Of a stretch of DNA of 7,908 nt, positions 1-6,204 are shown piece by piece. A model generated the notes under the pieces. That model saw nothing but the letters and a program-made list of their open reading frames with translations. It did not search any database and was not told the DNA's origin. Both the position numbers and the translations under genes were made by a program. The stretch is from the NCBI GenBank assembly GCA_902158745.1, contig CABGHH010000071.1:1-7908 (forward strand), in the 5' to 3' direction. Numbering within the stretch: position 1 is the first letter of the stretch; the number at the start of each line of letters is the position of its first letter. The DNA comes from Candidatus Methanolliviera sp. GoM_asphalt. Lineage in GTDB: Archaea; Halobacteriota; Methanoliparia; Methanoliparales; Methanoliparaceae.

Positions 1-842
1 TCGATTGTTTTTGAATTGATCTTCATCTCTCCCTTTATGAGCAAATTTTTTTTATAACAATTCTCGATGAATTCCATATAGACAAGCCCTGGTATCATCT
101 GTGCGTCCAAGAACCATCTATACATCCTTAAAGCATCTCTCCAAGATTCATACGTTAAGAACTCTTCGATGAATTCTTCGTGTATCAAAAAAGATGGGAG
201 ATAATAGATGAACATAGAGCGGCCGAAGAGATTTATCAATTCTCCTGGGATATTACCGAAAAAATCTGCGATCTTTCTTGTCCTCAAAAATCTTCGATTT
301 TTGGGATATGCAAATCTTTGATTTGCGACTACATTAGTCATCTTTCCAAGTAATATCCTCGGATCGTATCGCATAGAAAAGTCTATAGGCGTCGCCAACA
401 AGATGAGATTCTTTACCTTCCCTGGATAAAGAGACGCATACATCAACGAGATAATTCCACCTATGCAGTATCCAAAGATCGAGATCTCATCCGATATGTG
501 ATTCACCGCCCGATCGACATACCGTATATAATCCGAAAAAGAGATCTTATTATCTTCGACTGTGGGATAGCCCCAATCGACCATATAGACATCAAAACTC
601 TCGCAAAAACTTCCAACAACGCTCACGTCATCGTTCAGATCGAGGATGTAGGGTCTGTTCACGATGGATGGAATGATCAGAACTTTATTTCCATCTCTTC
701 CCTCATACCGAAGAAGCTTGAAACCAAACCTTTTATCTTCATCTATTACTTCAAAAGGTCTCTTTCCAACGGAAAATTGTGGAAAAAATTTTTCGATGAG
801 ATTGAAAAATTCTCCCCTCGCCCGTGGAATATCAGATATCAT
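1..842 (-). CDS. phaC: Second PhaC-like PHA synthase catalytic subunit (C2), 3' end outside window
   Basis: An open frame of 280 codons with no stop starts at the ATG at 842-840 and runs off the left edge. It is an alpha/beta-hydrolase of the class III PHA synthase type, predicted to polymerise hydroxyacyl-CoA at granules. The conserved motifs are NRPYILDL (62-69), DVYMVDWGYPT (84-94), the lipase-like box G124-Y-C126-I-G-G with the nucleophile Cys126, and LATPIDF (149-155). The catalytic Asp and His would lie beyond the edge. It starts one base after the stop of C1 with no close Shine-Dalgarno sequence, so translation is probably coupled. Compared with C1 it is divergent: the PLLVVY strand is replaced by KVLIIPS, the family's WIFD...GET signature reads WFLDAQMIPGLVY (243-255), and 17-18 extra residues (about 173-190) lie between TPIDF and PGE where two palindromes sit in the DNA. 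It may be an active paralogue with another substrate preference or a structural partner; the window does not decide. Confidence 0.85.
   Translation of the reverse strand, partial: MISDIPRARGEFFNLIEKFFPQFSVGKRPFEVIDEDKRFGFKLLRYEGRDGNKVLIIPSIVNRPYILDLNDDVSVVGSFCESFDVYMVDWGYPTVEDNKISFSDYIRYVDRAVNHISDEISIFGYCIGGIISLMYASLYPGKVKNLILLATPIDFSMRYDPRILLGKMTNVVANQRFAYPKNRRFLRTRKIADFFGNIPGELINLFGRSMFIYYLPSFLIHEEFIEEFLTYESWRDALRMYRWFLDAQMIPGLVYMEFIENCYKKNLLIKGEMKINSKTI
276..326. repeat. Pair of palindromes in an in-frame insertion within phaC2
   Basis: Two adjacent perfect inverted repeats share the core AAATCTTYGATTT. The first (285-303) has CAAAAATC and GATTTTTG arms around TTC; the second (310-326) has GCAAATC and GATTTGC arms around TTT. 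They lie where phaC2 has 17-18 codons more than phaC1 (residues about 173-190, ANQRFAYPKNRRFLRTRK). TGCGA occurs on both sides (267-271 and 324-328), possibly a target duplication but short enough to be chance. The reading frame stays open through the element. Confidence 0.65.
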
Positions 843-843
843 C

Positions 844-1863
844 TTACACTTTTTTGGACCGTTCCTCCAACCATCTGATTGCCTTTGGCCAAAATTCCTT
901 ATGGCTCGATCTGCTCGTCGTTATGCCAATATGTCCCTTCTTCATCTCATATATCTCCTTATCCTTGCTCGATATTAAATCCAAAATCGCCTTCTGGGAT
1001 CCGATCGGTACGATGTGATCGTAGGTGGCAGCCAAGACGAGAAGGGGCACCTTTATCTCGTTTAAATTTATCTTCTTACCGTGCGATTTAAATTCATTCT
1101 TCATCAATAGATTCTCTTGATACCACTCCTTTATGTACTGCCTGTACGTCTCTCCCGGAATGCTCGGGGCATCGAATATCCATTTCTCCATCCTTAAAAA
1201 ATTTGCCAGCGATCTATCTTCCTCGAGCATCTCAAAGACTCCATGATACTTTCCAACGAGCAGATTTATCGGATCTACGAGGAGAAAACCGACGTTCAGA
1301 AAATCTCCGGGCGCGAGATGAAAGGTATCAACGATCTTATCGGCGTTTAAAGATCTCGCCCATATTGCGATTGTGTTATCCGTGGAAAAATCTATCGGGG
1401 TCGCCTGGAGCATCAAATTTTTTACGTTCTCCTGGTGTAAAACGGTGTATATGACTGAGAGGTCTCCCCCTAAACAGTATCCATGTATATTTAATTTGTT
1501 CACCTTATCTATCCATTTTATACAATCAACGCTTTTGTCTATGTAATCCACATAATCGTCTATTTCTATATATCTATCTACAACCGTTGGATAACCCCAA
1601 TCGATCATATAAACATCAAATCCCGCCTCGAGATATTTGCGAATGACAGATATATCTGGACTCATATCGAGGACGTAGGGTCTGTTTATGAATGCATAGA
1701 CGACCAGAAGCGGATCTTTATATCTCTTCTCAACCAACGGGTGATAGTGGAGCAGTCTGAAGATGCCATCTTCGTCCACAACATCGAAGCTCGACTGCCA
1801 TACATCTGCCTCTATCGTAGAGAGCCTCTCCATCACATCTAAAAAAGTGATATCCTCATTCAT
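844..1863 (-). CDS. phaC: Class III PHA synthase catalytic subunit PhaC (C1)
   Basis: Complete 339-residue PhaC, close to the roughly 355 residues usual for class III. It should transfer 3-hydroxyacyl groups from CoA to a growing polyester on cytoplasmic granules, in complex with PhaE. Visible motifs are PLLVVYAFINRPYVLD (51-66), DVYMIDWGYP (83-92), the lipase-like box G128-Y-C130-L-G-G133, TPIDF (155-159), MEKWIFDAP followed by GETYRQ (225-242), and a triad of Cys130, Asp282 (ATYDHIVP) and His311 (KGHIGI). The 152- and 29-residue triad spacing nearly equals that of the Allochromatium vinosum enzyme (Cys149, Asp302, His331). The ATG overlaps the end of the E2 gene by 8 nt, with a G-rich ribosome site (GGGGGAG) 4 nt upstream inside E2. 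This coupling fits the PhaE-PhaC complex. There is no sign of damage, and it is the best-supported gene of the cluster. Confidence 0.96.
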   Translation of the reverse strand: MNEDITFLDVMERLSTIEADVWQSSFDVVDEDGIFRLLHYHPLVEKRYKDPLLVVYAFINRPYVLDMSPDISVIRKYLEAGFDVYMIDWGYPTVVDRYIEIDDYVDYIDKSVDCIKWIDKVNKLNIHGYCLGGDLSVIYTVLHQENVKNLMLQATPIDFSTDNTIAIWARSLNADKIVDTFHLAPGDFLNVGFLLVDPINLLVGKYHGVFEMLEEDRSLANFLRMEKWIFDAPSIPGETYRQYIKEWYQENLLMKNEFKSHGKKINLNEIKVPLLVLAATYDHIVPIGSQKAILDLISSKDKEIYEMKKGHIGITTSRSSHKEFWPKAIRWLEERSKKV

Positions 1864-2908
1864 TCTTCTCCCCCTTTACCTCTATCTTCTCCATCTTCTT
1901 CTTCAATACATTCAGTTCATCAGGAATCTTATCAAATTTCTTCTCTATATCCGCGATCCTCCTCTCCAATGCGTTCGATATCCTCTTGTGATTATATACC
2001 CTCTTCTCGATCTCATCGACCTCTTTCCTCGGTGCAAAGGGCATCACCGGAAACATCTCCATCTGCGCCTCCACCATCTTTTCCGCAGAGCCCGTTAGAT
2101 CGGTTAGCGCATCTCTGATCTTATTCTGCGCCTCTATGAACTCTTTTGACCTCAAAACCTCGTCATATTCTTCGGAGAAGATATCTCTGAACGTATTGAA
2201 GAACTCTTCAAATTTTGCCTCTCTATTTCCATCTATCCAAGATGCCAATTTTTGAAGCGATTTTTCCCAGACGCTATGAAACATCAACTCGTATCTTCGC
2301 CAAAGTCCATATATCTTGGAATAAGCGGAGGAAAAATTGTGTGCATTAACAAAGAACGTTTTTGGAAGTAAGAATTGGCTCTCTCCAAGGTATTCAAATA
2401 TTTTATCCAGCATTTCAAAATAGGTCTCATTCCCCTCATCTGCCATATTCCTCAATAGATTTAACGGCAGCAGTTCCTTCATCCTGGCGGAGATATCATC
2501 ATCTTTTTCGTATCCCTTGAAGACATCCGAAAATCCCTTCAATAGTCTTAATTGTGATTCTCCAAACATCCTGAAGAAATCTGCGTAAATGCCGAAGAGA
2601 GATTCGGGCGTGAATACCTCGGGTTGCGCCTCCATTAATTCACCGAACGGATAGGTAACGACCTTAAAAGGCCTGAAAAACATCGAGAAGAGATTTTCAT
2701 AGATCTTCCAAAAATTATCCCCCCACATACCATTTATCTTATCTATACCCATCTCCGGATTCTCTTTCAGTCTATCGTATATCTCTCTCATCCAGTTGTT
2801 TATCGCGACATTCCTCGTAATCATCTCGTAGCTTTCGGTTTGGAGATGGAGATAGGCATCGAAGATCTTCTTATATCTGTCTTCTATCTCTTCCATTTTT
2901 TCTTCCAT
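1856..2908 (-). CDS. phaE: PhaE-like PHA synthase subunit (E2)
   Basis: Acidic, helix-rich 350-residue protein of the size of bacterial class III PhaE (about 360 residues), much longer than the roughly 180-residue haloarchaeal PhaE as I know it. PhaE has no catalytic residues; it binds and activates PhaC at the granule. Recognition rests on the aromatic-rich body (for example FWKIYENLFSMFFRPF, 66-81), the short hydrophobic PVMPFAPRKEVDEIEKRV segment (287-304) that resembles the PhaE/phasin-type P-x-R-x-EVD hinge, a terminal coiled coil (about 295-345) of K/E heptads, and direct coupling to phaC. The start at 2908 is chosen over the in-frame ATG four codons on because GAGGAG lies 6 nt before it. 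Sequence similarity to E1 is low beyond the overall plan, so the two are old paralogues or separate acquisitions. The PhaE call rests on context plus architecture. Confidence 0.82.
   Translation of the reverse strand: MEEKMEEIEDRYKKIFDAYLHLQTESYEMITRNVAINNWMREIYDRLKENPEMGIDKINGMWGDNFWKIYENLFSMFFRPFKVVTYPFGELMEAQPEVFTPESLFGIYADFFRMFGESQLRLLKGFSDVFKGYEKDDDISARMKELLPLNLLRNMADEGNETYFEMLDKIFEYLGESQFLLPKTFFVNAHNFSSAYSKIYGLWRRYELMFHSVWEKSLQKLASWIDGNREAKFEEFFNTFRDIFSEEYDEVLRSKEFIEAQNKIRDALTDLTGSAEKMVEAQMEMFPVMPFAPRKEVDEIEKRVYNHKRISNALERRIADIEKKFDKIPDELNVLKKKMEKIEVKGEKNE
1868..1874 (-). promoter_or_regulatory. Ribosome binding site of phaC1 inside phaE2
   Basis: GGGGGAG lies 4 nt before the phaC1 ATG at 1863, within the last codons of phaE2, as expected for translational coupling of overlapping genes. 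Confidence 0.6.
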
Positions 2909-2914
2909 TCTTTA

Positions 2915-2920
2915 CTCCTC
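2915..2920 (-). promoter_or_regulatory. Ribosome binding site of phaE2, decides start
   Basis: GAGGAG lies 6 nt before the ATG at 2908 and favours that start over the in-frame ATG at 2896. Confidence 0.7.
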
Positions 2921-2968
2921 GATTAAGTATTCTGATAAGTAAGATTAAAAATTTATCCTCAATAGATC

Positions 2969-2999
2969 AAAAATAAAAGGAGAATTTTTCACGATTCTC
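2969..2999 (-). terminator. Terminator-like hairpin between phaE1 and phaE2
   Basis: On the minus strand GAGAAT (2999-2994), an 8-nt loop and ATTCTC (2985-2980) form a 6-bp stem followed by CC and TTTTATTTTT (2978-2969). It begins 3 nt after the phaE1 stop. The stem is modest, so partial read-through is likely. AT-rich TTTTTAAT further on (about 2951-2944) could act as a separate weak TATA box for phaE2. Confidence 0.55.
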
Positions 3000-3002
3000 T
3001 AT

Positions 3003-4175
3003 TTACTTCTTCACTACCTTTTTTATCTTCTCCTCAAGCTTCACTGCTTCTACTGTTTCTTTTTTAATCGCCTCTGCTGTTTCTTTTTTAATCGCCTCAT
3101 AGATACCGCTAACCTCTTTTTTGGTCGCATAAGGAGGAGCTATCAACTTTTCGTATAACGCGTTCGTCGATTTTGTATAATCCACGAGTTTATCGATGAA
3201 ATTAGGCACGGTTGTCGAGAAGTCAGCCGTCTTCATCAGGTCGGAGCTTAATCTACGATAAAATTTGGACCATCTATCGTAGAGATCGCCTGTCGAACCG
3301 GTCTCTTCCCCACGCATTTCCTCGATATATATGGATACATCGCCAAAGGACTTCCATACCCCCTGATAGAGCTTCATGGGAATTTCAAACCGAGAAGAAA
3401 TCATATCGAGGTATTTGCCCGCCCATTCCGCCATATCTTCTGTTATATCATTGTACTCTGGGCCAAGCGAGGGATTTAAAGCTTTCAGGAGACCACTGTA
3501 CGTTTCACTACACATATCGATCATCTTCTGGTAAGGTTCCACAGATATCTCTCCGCGTCCTATCCCATCTGCATAATCTTTGCCCGCCTCCTTGATCAGA
3601 GAATTCCAGTCATTCATCGTCTTTATCGTATAATTGAAGCACCCATCAAAAAATTCCCTCACCTGCTTCTCTTCATCAGGAAAGGCACCCAAAAACTTTT
3701 CTACCGCCTCTTTTACAACGTTTATATCTGAGAAAGGTAGAGCTTCCAGTGGTTCCGCAAGCGAACCGAGCATATCGTCGTAAAATCCTCTCATGGTGGT
3801 TAAAATCTCCTCCGTCTTTATCTCTTTTCCCGAGATTAATCCAGCGGAAAATTCATATCCAGCCCTTCCCACTCGATCTATATTCTTGATCCATGTATCA
3901 TAGATCTTTATATAGGCATCAATCCCTTTCATCATTGCATCCGTATAATTATTCAATTCTCCGTATGATGGAAAAACGCCCTGTGTTGCATTCATAAAGC
4001 TATCATACATCTTACTCCAATCTCCGAAGTATCCCAAAAACGGTCTAGATAAATTTCCTGTATCTCCATGCGGCATCGAAAAAACACTTGCCGACTTCAT
4101 CCAAGAACTTGCCATATCAGACCACAAACGAAACGCATCTGAATAGGCGCCAAAAACACCTTTTTCTTCAGCCAT
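3003..4175 (-). CDS. phaE: PhaE-like PHA synthase subunit or granule protein (E1)
   Basis: First gene of the PHA cluster, 390 residues, soluble and helical with many aromatics (for example AFRLWSDMASSW, 14-25, and YDTWIKNIDRVGRAGYEF, 92-109). Such W/Y/F-rich amphipathic helices suit binding to a polyester surface or to PhaC. The C-terminal part repeats the PhaE plan: a P-rich hinge APPYATKKEV (346-355) followed by a charged helix. The tail carries three 8-residue K/E repeats (YEAIKKET, AEAIKKET, VEAVKLEE; 359-382) ending in KIKKVVKK, which probably form an amphipathic helix or coiled coil. No catalytic motif, signal peptide or membrane segment is visible. The ATG at 4175 has GAGGT 8 nt upstream and a strong promoter. 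A terminator-like hairpin follows, so it may be made in excess over E2-C1-C2. It could be a phasin-like granule coat rather than a true PhaE. Confidence 0.78.
   Translation of the reverse strand: MAEEKGVFGAYSDAFRLWSDMASSWMKSASVFSMPHGDTGNLSRPFLGYFGDWSKMYDSFMNATQGVFPSYGELNNYTDAMMKGIDAYIKIYDTWIKNIDRVGRAGYEFSAGLISGKEIKTEEILTTMRGFYDDMLGSLAEPLEALPFSDINVVKEAVEKFLGAFPDEEKQVREFFDGCFNYTIKTMNDWNSLIKEAGKDYADGIGRGEISVEPYQKMIDMCSETYSGLLKALNPSLGPEYNDITEDMAEWAGKYLDMISSRFEIPMKLYQGVWKSFGDVSIYIEEMRGEETGSTGDLYDRWSKFYRRLSSDLMKTADFSTTVPNFIDKLVDYTKSTNALYEKLIAPPYATKKEVSGIYEAIKKETAEAIKKETVEAVKLEEKIKKVVKK
3053..3098. repeat. 24-nt-period tandem repeat in the 3' end of phaE1
   Basis: A perfect 22-nt match (3053-3074 and 3077-3098) with period 24 encodes two EAIKKET octads; a third, degenerate octad (VEAVKLEE) follows. 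Unit length is a multiple of three, so copy number changes keep the frame. It looks like a slippage-prone extension of the charged C-terminal helix. Confidence 0.8.
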
Positions 4176-4183
4176 GTTTGTTT

Positions 4184-4188
4184 ACCTC
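4184..4188 (-). promoter_or_regulatory. Ribosome binding site of phaE1
   Basis: GAGGT lies 8 nt before the ATG at 4175 and supports that start. It sits near the predicted start of the proximal transcript. Confidence 0.7.
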
Positions 4189-4207
4189 AATAAATTGTTG
4201 GAGTGTA

Positions 4208-4247
4208 TTATATATAAACTTTTCTTTTATATATAAACTTTTCTTTT
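4208..4247 (-). promoter_or_regulatory. Tandemly duplicated BRE/TATA core promoter of the PHA cluster
   Basis: Two exact copies of a 19-bp unit (4209-4227 and 4228-4246) each read AAAAG then TTTATATA on the minus strand, matching the archaeal BRE and TATA consensus. The proximal box (4218-4211) would place transcription start near 4188, at the edge of the ribosome site; the distal box would place it near 4207, giving a leader of about 32 nt with the complete site. The boxes and repeat are seen directly; the start sites are inferred from the usual spacing of about 26 nt. Confidence 0.75.
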
Positions 4248-4290
4248 TTTGTTTGGTTTTTAGCTGATAAACTAATTTTTTTTATGTTGT

Positions 4291-4314
4291 AAATTGTGGT
4301 AACCTGCACAATTT
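4291..4314. promoter_or_regulatory. 24-bp dyad in divergent spacer, possible operator
   Basis: Perfect inverted repeat: AAATTGTG and CACAATTT arms of 8 bp around GTAACCTG. It lies between the duplicated PHA promoter and the PLD gene, 116 nt upstream of phaE1 and 93 nt upstream of the PLD start. Six T residues (4312-4317) overlap and follow the plus-strand arm, so a terminator of an unseen transcript is an alternative, but no plus-strand gene precedes it. The remainder of the 4176-4406 spacer is AT-rich and holds only weak TATA-like sequences for the PLD gene (TTTTATAA at 4343-4350; GATAAATC at 4376-4383). Confidence 0.45.
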
Positions 4315-4406
4315 TTTCGCTATTGCGGATGATTCTTCATTATTTTATAATAGAAAGATGAAACCGATAGCAAGAGATAAATCCTAATACTTCAAAAACC
4401 TATCTC

Positions 4407-6158
4407 ATGAAGATTGGCACCGTTATCCTATCCATCTTTCTCGTCTTCATCATCTCTTCATCGGTGGTCGCGATACCCGAGAACGAAGTTTTTGGTTCGT
4501 ATCCATTAATCTATAAGGTCTATCCAAATCCCTATACAAAGGGAGAGGGCGATGAATTCATATCAATAATAAACCCAATCGACCGGACGGTAAATTTGAA
4601 CGGATACTCAATCACGGATTTGGAGGGTGAAATCTTTTTTCCACCTTTCTCGCTTCCCCCGGGAAAGACGTGTTATTGGGCGTATTCAAGCGAAGAATTC
4701 AAAAAGAGCTTTGGATTTTATCCGGATTTTGCCTATATCGTCGATACTAACTCTAAAACGAAGATGATCGATGGAAGGATAAAATTGGCAAACACCAGAG
4801 ACGAAGTGATATTAAAGAAGAATGGAAAGATTGTAGATGTCCTCGTCTATGGAGACTCGGATTACAGGGAAGGTTGGACGGGCAAATCCGTGGAAAAACC
4901 GAGAGAAGGACAGATACTAAAGAGAAACTCATTTAAAGATCATAATAATAGAGAAGACTGGAAAAGTCCAAAAGAGACTTACTGTGGACAGACAAATTTT
5001 AGGCCAGAGGAGTTTAAATTTAAGGGTAAGGTGATTGCGTTTACATCCCCCGACTCGAGTTTTTTAACCTTGACCGAATTGATCGACAAGGCGGAAGAGA
5101 GGATTTATATATACATATACACCGCCGAGAATCTCGCATTGATTCCTTCTCTAAAAGACGCATCAAAACGGGGCGTGGAGATCAAGATGCTCGTGGAGGG
5201 ATCTCCTGCTGGTGGCATGGGAGAAGACGAACCAAGATTTCTCTCGTATATCAAAGATATTGGGGGAGATGTTAGGCTAACAAAAGATCCTTACGTCTTC
5301 AACCATCAAAAATTCGCGATCTTAGACGATGTGACTGTGGTAACGTCCGAAAATATGGGATATTCCGGTCTTCCTGTCGATAACAGATACGGCAACAGGG
5401 GTTTCTGGATCGCAATATGTGATAAAGATGTATCCGCATATTATTTGAAAGTTTTTTTGAATGATTGGAATTGCGCATCTTCCTTTGAAGGAGAGAAGAT
5501 CTCATCTTTTGGATTAGAAAGAGGATACGTTCCCATAGGGCGATACGAGCCTAAATTTGAATCAAAGATCTTTGATGGAGAGTTCACCGTCTTTCCCGTG
5601 ATTGGACCAGATTTCTCGATCGAGGATAATCCGCTCATCGATGCGATAGAGAATGCCAACGATAAGATATTGGTCGAAGTCTTCTACGCTGACCTTCTCT
5701 GGCGTGAAAATCCACTATTGAAAGGTCTAATAAACGCTGCCAGGAGGGGAGCAGATGTCTATATTCTCCTGGACTCTTCAGATTATAATGTGGAGCCGGA
5801 TAAGATCGATAACGATGATTTTGTGAGATATATCGAAGGGTTGGGAGAAGATCACTTGCATGCAGAAACGATAGATAAAGATGGTCTTTTAAAACTACAT
5901 AACAAGTCTATGATAATAGATGATTCTGTATTCATATCGAGCTTCAATTGGAATCGCAACAGCTTCATGCGAAACAGGGAAGCTGGTGTTCTGATCTATA
6001 ACAAAGAGCTGGCAAGATATTATGAAGATATCTTCTGGCATGACTGGGGCAAAAGTAAAATTGAGAGAGGCACACTGATCATGATACTTTGTTTGATCGT
6101 CGCCTTTGTCTCGTTTCTGGTATGGAAGAGGTTTAAAGTCACAAGAAATAAAAAATAG
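4407..6158 (+). CDS. Secreted, membrane-anchored lamin-tail and phospholipase D-like protein
   Basis: The 583-residue protein starts with a signal peptide (hydrophobic 3-22, possible cleavage after VVA). Next is a lamin-tail-like beta domain (about 33-195; DEFISIINPIDRTVNLNGYSI is typical) and then two PLD domains. Catalytic HKD motifs are H300-x-K302-x4-D307 and H498-x-K500-x4-D505, followed by TSENMGYSG and SSFNWNRNSF; both active halves look intact. A C-terminal membrane helix (about 557-573) with a basic tail (KRFKVTRNKK) implies an enzyme outside the cell tethered by its C-terminus. PLD enzymes cleave phosphodiesters through a phosphohistidine intermediate; the substrate (nucleic acid or phospholipid) cannot be told, and lamin-tail partners are often seen on extracellular nucleases. 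It is transcribed away from the PHA genes with a 231-nt divergent spacer. No Shine-Dalgarno precedes the ATG, so a short or leaderless transcript is possible. A functional link to PHA is not shown. Confidence 0.9.
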   Translation: MKIGTVILSIFLVFIISSSVVAIPENEVFGSYPLIYKVYPNPYTKGEGDEFISIINPIDRTVNLNGYSITDLEGEIFFPPFSLPPGKTCYWAYSSEEFKKSFGFYPDFAYIVDTNSKTKMIDGRIKLANTRDEVILKKNGKIVDVLVYGDSDYREGWTGKSVEKPREGQILKRNSFKDHNNREDWKSPKETYCGQTNFRPEEFKFKGKVIAFTSPDSSFLTLTELIDKAEERIYIYIYTAENLALIPSLKDASKRGVEIKMLVEGSPAGGMGEDEPRFLSYIKDIGGDVRLTKDPYVFNHQKFAILDDVTVVTSENMGYSGLPVDNRYGNRGFWIAICDKDVSAYYLKVFLNDWNCASSFEGEKISSFGLERGYVPIGRYEPKFESKIFDGEFTVFPVIGPDFSIEDNPLIDAIENANDKILVEVFYADLLWRENPLLKGLINAARRGADVYILLDSSDYNVEPDKIDNDDFVRYIEGLGEDHLHAETIDKDGLLKLHNKSMIIDDSVFISSFNWNRNSFMRNREAGVLIYNKELARYYEDIFWHDWGKSKIERGTLIMILCLIVAFVSFLVWKRFKVTRNKK

Positions 6159-6186
6159 TCTATCTTTAAGATGAATATTTAAGAAT

Positions 6187-6204
6187 GATCTTTACTAAAA
6201 GATC
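6187..6204. terminator. Shared hairpin between convergent PLD and carbonic anhydrase genes
   Basis: GATCTTT (6187-6193), loop ACTA and AAAGATC (6198-6204) form a perfect 7-bp stem. The right arm touches the TAG stop of the carbonic anhydrase-like gene (6206-6204). On the plus strand TACAATTTTT follows, and on the minus strand an AT-rich stretch follows, so it can serve both converging transcripts. A smaller palindrome (ATCTT-T-AAGAT, 6163-6173) lies between it and the PLD stop. Confidence 0.5.

Noticed and set aside
276..326. CRISPR-like reading of the paired repeats in phaC2
   Set aside because: Only two units, no spacers of regular length, and the frame is open through them.
842..846. Possible frameshift or fusion between phaC1 and phaC2
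   Set aside because: phaC1 is full length with its triad and a normal C-terminus, and phaC2 begins with its own complete N-terminus; they are two genes, not a broken one.
498..878. Plus-strand open frame of 126 codons opposite phaC2
   Set aside because: It is the antisense of conserved PhaC motifs (DWGYPT, NRPYILD) and has no recognisable domain or ribosome site.
3212..3595. Plus-strand open frame of 127 codons opposite phaE1
   Set aside because: Low-complexity shadow of the phaE1 coding strand with no start signals; phaE1 explains the region.
5102..5120. TATA-like alternating sequence in the PLD gene
   Set aside because: It encodes the YIYIY beta strand of the first PLD domain and no start or gene follows.
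5561..5576. 16-bp perfect palindrome ATCAAAGATCTTTGAT inside the PLD gene
   Set aside because: It encodes ordinary linker residues (SKIFDG) and the AAAGATCTTT core recurs by codon use elsewhere; no evidence of a site.
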